Positions 26,400 to 32,620 of a stretch of DNA of 32,620 nt are shown here, one piece after another (position 1 is the first letter of the stretch; each line of letters opens with the position of its first letter). The DNA is taken from positions 289 to 32,908 of the forward strand of contig DENB01000026.1 of the NCBI GenBank assembly GCA_002359495.1. The letters run 5' to 3'. Under the pieces are notes generated by a model, which saw only the letters and a program-made list of their open reading frames with translations, had not been told where the DNA came from and searched no databases. Source of the stretch: Enterobacteriaceae bacterium UBA2655. GTDB taxonomy: Bacteria > Pseudomonadota > Gammaproteobacteria > Enterobacterales > Enterobacteriaceae. The translations under genes and the position numbers were made by a program.

Positions 26400-28457
26400 A
26401 TGGAACTCAAAGCAACATCAATGGGCAAACGTCTCGCTCAGCACCCTTATCATTGCGTACGCCTGCTGGCTGCCGGCGTCGAGGTCAGCGGAGACAAACA
26501 TGAATACCTGATCCCCTTTAATCAGCTGCTGGGCGTCGCCTGCAAGCGCGGGCTGGTGTGGGGCGAACTGGAATTTATGCTGCCTGATGACAAAGTGGTA
26601 CGTCTGCATGGAACGGAGTGGCAGGAGACGCAACGTTTTCATCATTATCTTCAGCAGGCCTGGCAGCAGTGGAGCCGGGAGATGAGCGATGTCTGCTGCC
26701 AGGTGTTAAACGATCTGCAGACGCGCATTCAGACTTTTGAACAGCAGGATCGCTGGCTGAAGCGTAGCGAACTTAGCGCCGCAACGGCTAGCCTGCATCA
26801 ACAGTTCAGCGCCTTGCCTCTGCCGCTTGAACGCCTGAGCGAATTCGATAACTGTCGTGCGCAATGGCAATATTGTCAGCAGTGGCTGGAGCAGGGCGAA
26901 GCCGCGCTGCGTCAGCGCAACCGCGTCTGGACTGAACAGATGCTGACGCAGTATCGTGACTTTTTCGTCAGCATAGAAACCACGCCGCTCAACCGCGCGC
27001 AAAGCGAAGCGGTAGTCAACGGCGAAGATGCGCTGCTGGTGCTGGCCGGGGCTGGCAGCGGGAAAACCTCGGTGCTGGTGGCGCGGGCGGGCTGGCTGAT
27101 GACGCGCAAGCTGGCCGCGCCGGAACAGATCCTGCTGTTGGCGTTCGGCCGACAGGCGGCTGAAGAGATGAACGATCGCATCCGGTCGCGGTTGGGCGAA
27201 AGCGCGATACAGGCGCGCACCTTTCATTCGCTGGCGCTGCATATTATCCGGGAAGGCAGCAACAAACAGCCCGTTATTAGCAAGCTGGAGAGCGATGCGG
27301 AGGCGCGGCGCGCGCTGCTCATCGAAACCTGGCGCCAGCAGTGCGGCGAAAAGAAAGCGCAGGCTAACGGCTGGCGGCAATGGCTGCGCGACGAGCTGCA
27401 GTGGGCGGTGCCCGAAGGGCATTTTTGGCAGGATGACGCGCTGTCGCAACGTCTGGCGAGCCGTCTTGAGCGCTGGGTCGGGTTGATGCGCATGCACGGC
27501 GGTGCTCAGGCGGCGATGATCGCCGATGCGCCGGACGCGATACGCGACAGCTTCAGCAAGCGCATCAGGCTGATGGCGCCGTTATTGAAAGCCTGGAAGG
27601 GCGCATTGAAGCAAGAAGGCGCGGTAGATTTTTCCGGCCTGATTCATCAGGCGGTCGCTATTCTGGAAAAAGGCCGTTTTATCAGCCCGTGGAAGCATAT
27701 TCTGGTGGATGAATTTCAGGACATTTCGCCTCAACGCGCGGCCTTGCTTACGGCGCTGCGCAAGCAAAACAGCCAGACGGTGCTGTTTTCCGTCGGCGAT
27801 GACTGGCAGGCGATTTATCGTTTCAGTGGCGCGGAGATGAGCCTGACGACCGCCTTCCATCACTATTTCGGCGAAGGCGATCGCTGCGTGCTGGATACCA
27901 CTTACCGTTTCAACGATCGCATCGGCGAGATCGCCAACGGCTTTATTCAGCAGAATCCTCATCAGTTAACCAAGCCGCTCAACAGCCTGGTCAAAGGCAC
28001 AAAAAAAGCAATCGCGCTGTTGCCTCAGGAGCAGCTCGAACCCTTGCTGAACAAGCTCAGCGGCTATGTCAAACCGGACGAGCGCGTTCTGCTGTTGGCG
28101 CGATATCACCATTTGCGACCGACGACGCTGTTGGAAAAAGCCAAAACCAGATGGCCCAAACTGCGGCTGGATTTTATGACCATTCACGGCAGCAAGGGGC
28201 AGCAGGCGGACGTTGTCATCCTGCTGGGGTTGCAGCAGGGCAACGAGGGCTTTCCGGCCGAAGCGCGTGAATCCGTAATCGAACAGGGATTGTTGCCGCA
28301 GCCGGAAGCGTTTGAAGACGCCGAAGAGCGACGTCTGGCCTATGTTGCGCTGACACGCGCGCGCCAGCAGGTCTGGTTACTTTACGATCGCGAACAGCCT
28401 TCGCGCTTTGTCGAACATTTCCGCAAGCTGGGGGTGCCTGCGCTTCGCAAAGCCTGA
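26400..28457 (+). CDS. helD: DNA helicase IV
   Basis: A superfamily 1, UvrD-like 3'-5' DNA helicase of 685 residues (684 in E. coli). The N-terminal 200 residues are the HelD-specific region, followed by a Q-like motif (LNRAQSEAVVNGED), Walker A LAGAGSGKTSVLVARAG near residue 217, motif Ia LAFGRQAAEEM, motif II VDEFQDISPQR, motif III VGDDWQAIYRFSGAE, motif IV TYRFNDRIGEIANG, motif V IHGSKGQQADVVILLG and motif VI YVALTRARQQVWLL. All key residues are intact. The ATG has no clear ribosome site; the divergent yccF gene begins 127 bases upstream. It converges on mgsA with a 7-base gap. Confidence 0.96.
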   Translation: MELKATSMGKRLAQHPYHCVRLLAAGVEVSGDKHEYLIPFNQLLGVACKRGLVWGELEFMLPDDKVVRLHGTEWQETQRFHHYLQQAWQQWSREMSDVCCQVLNDLQTRIQTFEQQDRWLKRSELSAATASLHQQFSALPLPLERLSEFDNCRAQWQYCQQWLEQGEAALRQRNRVWTEQMLTQYRDFFVSIETTPLNRAQSEAVVNGEDALLVLAGAGSGKTSVLVARAGWLMTRKLAAPEQILLLAFGRQAAEEMNDRIRSRLGESAIQARTFHSLALHIIREGSNKQPVISKLESDAEARRALLIETWRQQCGEKKAQANGWRQWLRDELQWAVPEGHFWQDDALSQRLASRLERWVGLMRMHGGAQAAMIADAPDAIRDSFSKRIRLMAPLLKAWKGALKQEGAVDFSGLIHQAVAILEKGRFISPWKHILVDEFQDISPQRAALLTALRKQNSQTVLFSVGDDWQAIYRFSGAEMSLTTAFHHYFGEGDRCVLDTTYRFNDRIGEIANGFIQQNPHQLTKPLNSLVKGTKKAIALLPQEQLEPLLNKLSGYVKPDERVLLLARYHHLRPTTLLEKAKTRWPKLRLDFMTIHGSKGQQADVVILLGLQQGNEGFPAEARESVIEQGLLPQPEAFEDAEERRLAYVALTRARQQVWLLYDREQPSRFVEHFRKLGVPALRKA

Positions 28458-28464
28458 CTGAAAC

Positions 28465-28923
28465 TTAATTCAGCCGTTCGGAAAGATAGCATTGATAATC
28501 AGGGATCTGAATATCCGTCGCCCTGGAGAACATCGGCGACTGAATAATCCAGTCGGCGGTAGAGCGGTTAGTGGCGACCGGAATGTTCCACAGGGTAGAG
28601 AGGCGCAGCAGGGCTTTTACATCGGGATCGTGGGGAACGGCATTCAGGGGATCCCAGAAGAAAATCAGCACATCGATTTTACTTTCGGCAATTAACGCGC
28701 CGAGCTGCTGGTCGCCGCCCATCGGGCCGCTCAGCATCACGGTGACTTCCAGACCGGTGTTGCGATTGATGAGATTGCCGGTGGTGCCTGTCGCGTAAAG
28801 CACATGGCCGCTTAGCGCTGACCGATTTATGCGGGTCCATTCCAGTAGTGCAGCCTTACAATGGTCGTGCGCGACCAGAGCGATATGCTTCTGTTCGCCA
28901 AGAGTACGGGAGATTTGTTTCAT
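28465..28923 (-). CDS. mgsA: Methylglyoxal synthase
   Basis: Converts dihydroxyacetone phosphate to methylglyoxal and phosphate, a glycolytic bypass when phosphate is short. It is 152 residues, the E. coli length. Diagnostic segments are [18 protein letters not shown] near residues 12-29, ATGTTGNLI (phosphate-binding) and [16 protein letters not shown]. The catalytic aspartate of [18 protein letters not shown] (E. coli Asp71 equivalent) is also present. The enzyme is a cytoplasmic homohexamer. It lies 70 bases downstream of yccT on the same strand and converges with helD. Confidence 0.97.
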   Translation of the reverse strand: MKQISRTLGEQKHIALVAHDHCKAALLEWTRINRSALSGHVLYATGTTGNLINRNTGLEVTVMLSGPMGGDQQLGALIAESKIDVLIFFWDPLNAVPHDPDVKALLRLSTLWNIPVATNRSTADWIIQSPMFSRATDIQIPDYQCYLSERLN

Positions 28924-28993
28924 AACTGCGTCCTGGATAGTTTGTTGTAATAGGGGGTATCTGGACGAGTTTACTCTTGCCGTTTCCTTTCAA

Positions 28994-29632
28994 TCAACTT
29001 GTGCGTAAGGTTTTCACCCAGGCGAGAAAACGCTGGCGCGTCGCTTCATCGAAGCGGTGAAACCAGATCTGCAGTGACGGCATATCGCTCCCGGCCGACC
29101 AGGTCAGATCGGCGGTTAAGCGAGCGGCGGAAGTGTCGGCGTTATTTTCGGCAAAGCGTGGAACGGAAGCGACGTTGCCGTTGCGGTTATAGACGTACAT
29201 CGCTTGTTCATAGTCGCCCAGCGGGTCGGCACGCAGGCGATCGCGCTTGCTGTGAATCTCTTTTCCCTGCTCATCCACAACCTGAAAAGCGAACTCGCGA
29301 TCGAAATGCTGACGTTCGCGACGATTTTCCAGCGAGGGCAGGCGTATGCTGATGCTTTTCGCCTTTGCGGTAAACGTCACTATCAGCGGAGCGGATTGAT
29401 AATCGGCGCTGCCCTGCAGAGAATGAAGATGCGTTTTTTCCACACGGAACAGGAACTGGTGCTCGCCGCGATCCAGTTCGAGGCTGTCGGCGCCTTTTAA
29501 CAGCGAGCCGGAAATTTTCCGACCATCCAGCACCAACAGCTCAATGTCAGGATCCAGCTTCAGCGTAATAGCGTGGCAGGGTGCTGTAACGAGTAAAGCC
29601 AGTAGACCCGTAGCAGCCAGTGACAGCTTCAT
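28994..29632 (-). CDS. yccT: YccT/CsgI family periplasmic protein (DUF2057)
   Basis: A 212-residue secreted protein (220 in E. coli). The signal peptide MKLSLAATGLLALLVTAPCHA is cleaved before ITLKLDPD. The DUF2057 pattern is visible as LKLDPDIELLVLDGRKISGS, LLKGADSLELDRGEHQFLFR and VEKT. In E. coli this protein has been reported to inhibit curli formation (CsgI); no curli gene is present in this window, so its role here is inference. I chose ATG 29630-29632, which has GGGAGA five bases upstream and begins the signal peptide. It is divergent from yccU and upstream of mgsA. Confidence 0.88.
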   Translation of the reverse strand: MKLSLAATGLLALLVTAPCHAITLKLDPDIELLVLDGRKISGSLLKGADSLELDRGEHQFLFRVEKTHLHSLQGSADYQSAPLIVTFTAKAKSISIRLPSLENRRERQHFDREFAFQVVDEQGKEIHSKRDRLRADPLGDYEQAMYVYNRNGNVASVPRFAENNADTSAARLTADLTWSAGSDMPSLQIWFHRFDEATRQRFLAWVKTLRTS

Positions 29633-29811
29633 TTCATCTCCCGGGAAAAGGGCGCAAGGCAAAGGGTTAATGTATCAAATTCTTACATTATGGCAGCTTA
29701 TTTACATTTTAACATATTTATTCGTGCGTCAACGCAAACTTTTCCCGATGGTGAACTTCATGCCTCTCGGCCGGCCAACTACACTCATGCAAGCGATATA
29801 AGGAGCAAACG

Positions 29812-30234
29812 ATGAACGATCAAATAATTCGCGATGTGCTGACGTCAACCAAGCGTATCGCGTTGGTAGGGGCCAGCGATCGGCCTGAACGCCCCAGCTA
29901 CTATGTGATGAAATACCTGCTCGACCAAGGTTATGAGGTGGTGCCGGTGAGCCCGAAACTGGCGGGAAAAACCCTGTTAGGGCAAGCCGCGTACGGCAGC
30001 CTGGCGGAGGTGCCGGGGAAAGTGGATATGGTGGATGTGTTCCGCAATTCCGAAGCGGCCTGGGGCGTGGCGCAGGAGGCGATCGCCATTGGGGCGAAAA
30101 CGCTCTGGCTGCAAATGGGCGTGGTGAACGAGCAGGCCGCGGTACTGGCTCAGGATGCGGGCATGACGGTCATCATGGACCGCTGCCCGAAAATGGAAAT
30201 ACCGCGTTTGGGCTTAACGAAACCGGGCGCCTGA
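29812..30234 (+). CDS. yccU: CoA-binding Rossmann-fold protein YccU
   Basis: A 140-residue single-domain CoA-binding protein (137 in E. coli), related to the nucleotide-binding part of succinyl-CoA synthetase alpha. The glycine motif RIALVGASDRPERPSYYVMK (near residues 14-33) is followed by LLDQGYEVVPVSPKLAGKTL. VDMVDVFRNSEAAWGVAQEA and the end MDRCPKMEIPRLGL are also typical. No catalytic partner domain is present and the reaction is unknown. The ATG has AAGGAG upstream. It converges with hspQ across 31 bases. Confidence 0.93.
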   Translation: MNDQIIRDVLTSTKRIALVGASDRPERPSYYVMKYLLDQGYEVVPVSPKLAGKTLLGQAAYGSLAEVPGKVDMVDVFRNSEAAWGVAQEAIAIGAKTLWLQMGVVNEQAAVLAQDAGMTVIMDRCPKMEIPRLGLTKPGA

Positions 30235-30265
30235 ACACGCTGTTGCGGATAATGCAAAAAGGTAT

Positions 30266-30583
30266 TTAATGACGCAGGCGCGGAGCCTGTAGCTGTTGAC
30301 GAATGGATGCGGCCAGTTCGTCCATAGAGGGTTGTTCCGGGTGTTCCTTACTGCTTTCGCCCGCCAACTGAACTTCGGCGACGTAAGTGTGTACCGGCTC
30401 GCCTTCTTCATCTTCCATTACCACGTGGTACCAGGGCGCTGTGCGCAGCGCTTCGGTGCCCCCGACCTCTTCCAGCTTCGGCGTATCAAGCGAGTATTCA
30501 GGATCGACATCAATTATTACGCCCAGCACGCCAGAAAGCTTATGTCTTACCTGCTGACCAATACCAAATTTACTGGCAATCAT
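30266..30583 (-). CDS. hspQ: Heat shock protein HspQ
   Basis: A 105-residue protein, the E. coli length, of the YccV-like family. It begins [20 protein letters not shown] and contains [12 protein letters not shown] and [20 protein letters not shown]. In E. coli it is heat-inducible, modulates DnaA stability and promotes Lon-dependent degradation as a substrate enhancer. The ATG at 30581-30583 has GGAGG six bases upstream. A sigma-32-like promoter lies 34-59 bases upstream and abuts the rlmI stop, so it can be transcribed both from rlmI and from its own heat-shock promoter. Confidence 0.95.
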   Translation of the reverse strand: MIASKFGIGQQVRHKLSGVLGVIIDVDPEYSLDTPKLEEVGGTEALRTAPWYHVVMEDEEGEPVHTYVAEVQLAGESSKEHPEQPSMDELAASIRQQLQAPRLRH

Positions 30584-30616
30584 AGTGACCTCCGAAAAGA
30601 ACTGCCTTGTCCGGAT

Positions 30617-30642
30617 ATATGGGCAAGGCGAGTGTTTTCAAG
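30617..30642 (-). promoter_or_regulatory. Sigma-32-type heat-shock promoter of hspQ
   Basis: On the minus strand CTTGAAA (30636-30642) and CCCATAT (30617-30623) are separated by 12 bases, matching the sigma-32 consensus. The first element touches the rlmI TGA. An inverted repeat GCCTTG/CAAGGC (arms 30604-30609 and 30624-30629) encloses the -10. Confidence 0.82.
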
Positions 30643-31833
30643 TCACAGCACGCGGCAGGCGAAGCCTTTTAGATATAATCCTTCCGGATAGCTGGCAATG
30701 ACCGGATGGTCAGCCGCCTGACGGAACTGCTCTATAAATTGTACATTACGCCCGGCATCGACTGCGGCGTCGGCGACGATTTTTTGAAAAAGCTCGGTCG
30801 CCATCAGGCCGGAACAGGAGAAGGTCAGCAGCACGCCGCCCGGATTCAACAGCTGCATCGCCAGCATATTGATATCTTTATAGCCGCGGCAGGCGCCGGC
30901 CAGCTGATTTTTATTCTCTACAAACTTAGGCGGATCCATGATGATAAGATCGAACTTTTCGCCGCTGTCGCGATAGTTGCGCAGCAGCTTAAAAACATCA
31001 TCACGCACAAACTGCGCGCGTGAAATATCGAGATCGTTTAACGCCACGTTCTGACGCGCGACGTCCAGCGCGTCCTGCGAAGTATCGACGCTGATCACTT
31101 CGCGACAGCCGCCCATCAGCGCGGAAACCGCAAAGCCGCCGGTATAGGAGAAGCAGTTCAGCACGCGAGCGTCCTGCGCATAGCGGCGCGTCGCCAGGCG
31201 ACTGTCGCGCTGATCCAGGTAGTAGCCGGTTTTGTGACCGCTTTGAATATTCACTAGCAGCTTCATACCATGTTCGGTAATCGGCAACAGCGGCGGCGGC
31301 ACTTCTCCGCTGACCGGGCCTTGCGTCAGCTCAAGTCCCTCTTTTTTGCGTACGGCGACGTCGGAACGGTCATAGATGGCGCAGTCGGGGAAACAGTGCT
31401 GCAAGGCGGTCAGGATCGCCGGACGCTGATACTCCGCGCCAGCTGACAGCAGCTGCAGAACCAGAAACGCGCCGAAGCGATCGATCGTTACGCCCGGCAG
31501 GCCGTCCGATTCGCCAGCGATCAGACGATAGCTGTCGAGGCCGTCCTGCTTCGCCAGCCAAGTGCGCCACTGCTGCGCCTGTTCGAAACGACGAATAAAA
31601 AAGTCGATATCGATCGATTCGTCCTGTCGCCAGCTCCAGACGCGCGCGCGGATTTGCGACTGCGGAGACCAGGCGGCGCGCGCCAGCCATTTGCCATTGC
31701 TGTCGCAGACGTCAACGGTTTCGCCCAGCTGGGCTTTGCCTTCCATGCGCGCGACGGCGCCGGAAAAAACCCAGGGATGGCGGCGGAGGAGGGACTTTTC
31801 ACGTCCTTTGGCGAGAATCAATCGAGCGGTCAT
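30643..31833 (-). CDS. rlmI: 23S rRNA m5C1962 methyltransferase RlmI
   Basis: Methylates C1962 of 23S rRNA. It is 396 residues, the E. coli length. The N-terminal PUA domain starts [20 protein letters not shown]. The central part shows [20 protein letters not shown] and the SAM motif [19 protein letters not shown] near residues 220-238. Then come [18 protein letters not shown], the catalytic motif [18 protein letters not shown], and [15 protein letters not shown] carrying the motif VI cysteine. The ATG at 31831-31833 matches the family start. A candidate promoter lies at 31868-31896, and hspQ is downstream on the same strand. Confidence 0.96.
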   Translation of the reverse strand: MTARLILAKGREKSLLRRHPWVFSGAVARMEGKAQLGETVDVCDSNGKWLARAAWSPQSQIRARVWSWRQDESIDIDFFIRRFEQAQQWRTWLAKQDGLDSYRLIAGESDGLPGVTIDRFGAFLVLQLLSAGAEYQRPAILTALQHCFPDCAIYDRSDVAVRKKEGLELTQGPVSGEVPPPLLPITEHGMKLLVNIQSGHKTGYYLDQRDSRLATRRYAQDARVLNCFSYTGGFAVSALMGGCREVISVDTSQDALDVARQNVALNDLDISRAQFVRDDVFKLLRNYRDSGEKFDLIIMDPPKFVENKNQLAGACRGYKDINMLAMQLLNPGGVLLTFSCSGLMATELFQKIVADAAVDAGRNVQFIEQFRQAADHPVIASYPEGLYLKGFACRVL

Positions 31834-31867
31834 ATTTTGCTATGCTTACCTGAAAAAAAGAGGCGCC

Positions 31868-31896
31868 ATTGTCCGGCGGATACCTGAAAAATGCAA
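31868..31896 (-). promoter_or_regulatory. Candidate promoter of rlmI
   Basis: On the minus strand TTGCAT (31891-31896) and GACAAT (31868-31873) with a 17-base spacer; each hexamer is only a partial match. The region is shared with the divergent acyP gene. Confidence 0.35.
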
Positions 31897-31919
31897 CGAG
31901 CAAGGCGAAGGAGAAAGCG

Positions 31920-32198
31920 ATGGCACAAATCTGTATGAAAGCCTGGGTGCACGGCAGCGTCCAGGGCGTTGGTTTTCGTTACAGCACCCAGTCGCAGGCG
32001 AAAACGCTGGGTCTGCAAGGCTATGCGCGCAACATGAACGACGGCAGCGTCGAGGTACTGGCGTGCGGCGAGCAGGAACAGGTCGATGCGCTCATCGCAT
32101 GGTTAAAAGCGGGCGGACCGAGCAGCGCCCGCGTCGATAAAGTATTGGTGGAGCCGCATCAACTTGCGGAAGCGCCGCGCGGCTTCTCGACGCGCTAA
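31920..32198 (+). CDS. yccX: Acylphosphatase
   Basis: Hydrolyses the carboxyl-phosphate bond of acyl phosphates. It is 92 residues, the E. coli YccX length. The catalytic arginine is in [12 protein letters not shown] near residue 18 and the asparagine in [13 protein letters not shown] near residue 36-37; [15 protein letters not shown] is the conserved C-terminal segment. I chose ATG 31920, which has AAGGAG seven bases upstream. An open frame extends 17 codons further without support. The stop codon is one base from the tusE stop on the other strand. Confidence 0.96.
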   Translation: MAQICMKAWVHGSVQGVGFRYSTQSQAKTLGLQGYARNMNDGSVEVLACGEQEQVDALIAWLKAGGPSSARVDKVLVEPHQLAEAPRGFSTR

Positions 32199-32199
32199 G

Positions 32200-32526
32200 T
32201 CAGAGACATTTCGCCGGCTTCGGCAGCCCGGCGATTTTGGTGGCCTGTTTGGCCGGGCCTTCCGGGAACAGCCGGAACAGATAGCGGCTGTTGCCTTTCT
32301 CCTCGCCATACTTTTGCGCCATTGCTTTGACCAGCATGCGAATCGCCGGCGAGGTATTAAACTCCAGATAAAAAGCGCGGACAAAGCGGACCACCTCCCA
32401 GTGCGCCTCGCTCATCGCAATGCCTTCCTGCGCGGCGATATGAACGGCCAGCGCCTCGCTCCACTCTTCGAGATGCTTCAGATAGCCTTCCGCGTCTACC
32501 GCAATCTCTTTACCCGCAAAATTCAC
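32200..32526 (-). CDS. tusE: Sulfur-relay protein TusE (DsrC family)
   Basis: Accepts sulfur from TusBCD and passes it to MnmA for 2-thiouridine formation in tRNA. I place the start at GTG 32524-32526 with GAGG eight bases upstream, giving 108 residues (109 in E. coli). The DsrC pattern is complete: [60 protein letters not shown] and the C-terminal swinging arm ending GLPKPAKCL, whose penultimate cysteine carries the persulfide. An open frame extends 13 codons upstream, but this would move the start past the ribosome site. Confidence 0.94.
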   Translation of the reverse strand: MNFAGKEIAVDAEGYLKHLEEWSEALAVHIAAQEGIAMSEAHWEVVRFVRAFYLEFNTSPAIRMLVKAMAQKYGEEKGNSRYLFRLFPEGPAKQATKIAGLPKPAKCL

Positions 32527-32586
32527 GTTATTACCTCGCCAATAAACCTGCGCGCATTTTAGCAAAATCGCGCGGCAGAAAAAGCA

Positions 32587-32609
32587 AAACCCCGCCGAAG
32601 CGCTGAGGG
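32587..32609 (-). terminator. Terminator for a gene entering from the right edge
   Basis: On the minus strand CCC and CGC, separated by a four-base bulge, pair with GCG and GGG around a TTCG tetraloop, followed by TTTT and further T. It lies upstream of tusE and probably ends the next minus-strand gene (yccA in E. coli), whose coding region is outside the window. Confidence 0.6.
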
Positions 32610-32620
32610 ATCCCCATAAA

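Overview
This window looks like chromosomal DNA of a gammaproteobacterium of the order Enterobacterales. The gene order from ssu through pyrD, zapC, ycbX, rlmL, uup, pqiABC, rmf, fabA, lonH, matP, ompA, sulA, sxy, yccS, yccF, helD, mgsA, yccT, yccU, hspQ, rlmI and acyP to tusE is the same as in Escherichia coli near 21-22 min. The proteins are close to E. coli in length but diverged in sequence, the DNA is moderately GC-rich, and a glycosyltransferase/flippase pair replaces the fimbrial cluster that E. coli K-12 carries at the same spot. This fits an Erwiniaceae member (Pantoea, Mixta or Erwinia type), but the genus is my inference. I see no tRNA, rRNA, insertion sequence, CRISPR array or prophage.

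Positions 1-3617 (minus strand) hold the alkanesulfonate operon ssuEADCB, cut off inside ssuB at the left edge. It encodes a periplasmic binding protein, permease and ATPase for uptake, and an FMN reductase/monooxygenase pair that releases sulfite from the imported sulfonate. A 757-base AT-rich gap (3618-4374) follows. Positions 4375-6742 hold the one accessory island: a family 2 glycosyltransferase and a Wzx-type flippase, ending in an intrinsic terminator.

Positions 6872-17375 are core genes: pyrD (pyrimidine synthesis), zapC (division), ycbX (molybdenum-cofactor-linked detoxification), the likely co-transcribed rlmL-uup pair (23S rRNA methylation and ribosome-associated ABC-F ATPase), and pqiABC (envelope lipid-transport tunnel), whose three genes all use non-ATG starts. 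The 56-codon rmf (ribosome hibernation) follows at 17655.

Positions 17884-22000 carry fabA, lonH, matP and ompA. Upstream of fabA lie good candidate FadR and FabR operators, and ompA has a long leader and a conserved promoter. Positions 22350-23684 carry sulA, with a near-perfect LexA box, and the competence regulator sxy. Positions 23681-32526 carry yccS-yccF, helD, mgsA, yccT, yccU, hspQ (with a clear sigma-32-type promoter abutting the rlmI stop codon), rlmI, acyP and tusE. A terminator for a gene entering from the right lies at the end.

The window is mostly ordinary core genome. The parts most worth a second look are the glycosyltransferase/flippase module with its unusual leader region, the long inverted repeat between ompA and sulA, and the inverted repeat embedded in the hspQ heat-shock promoter. 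I found no strong evidence for a wholly new system.
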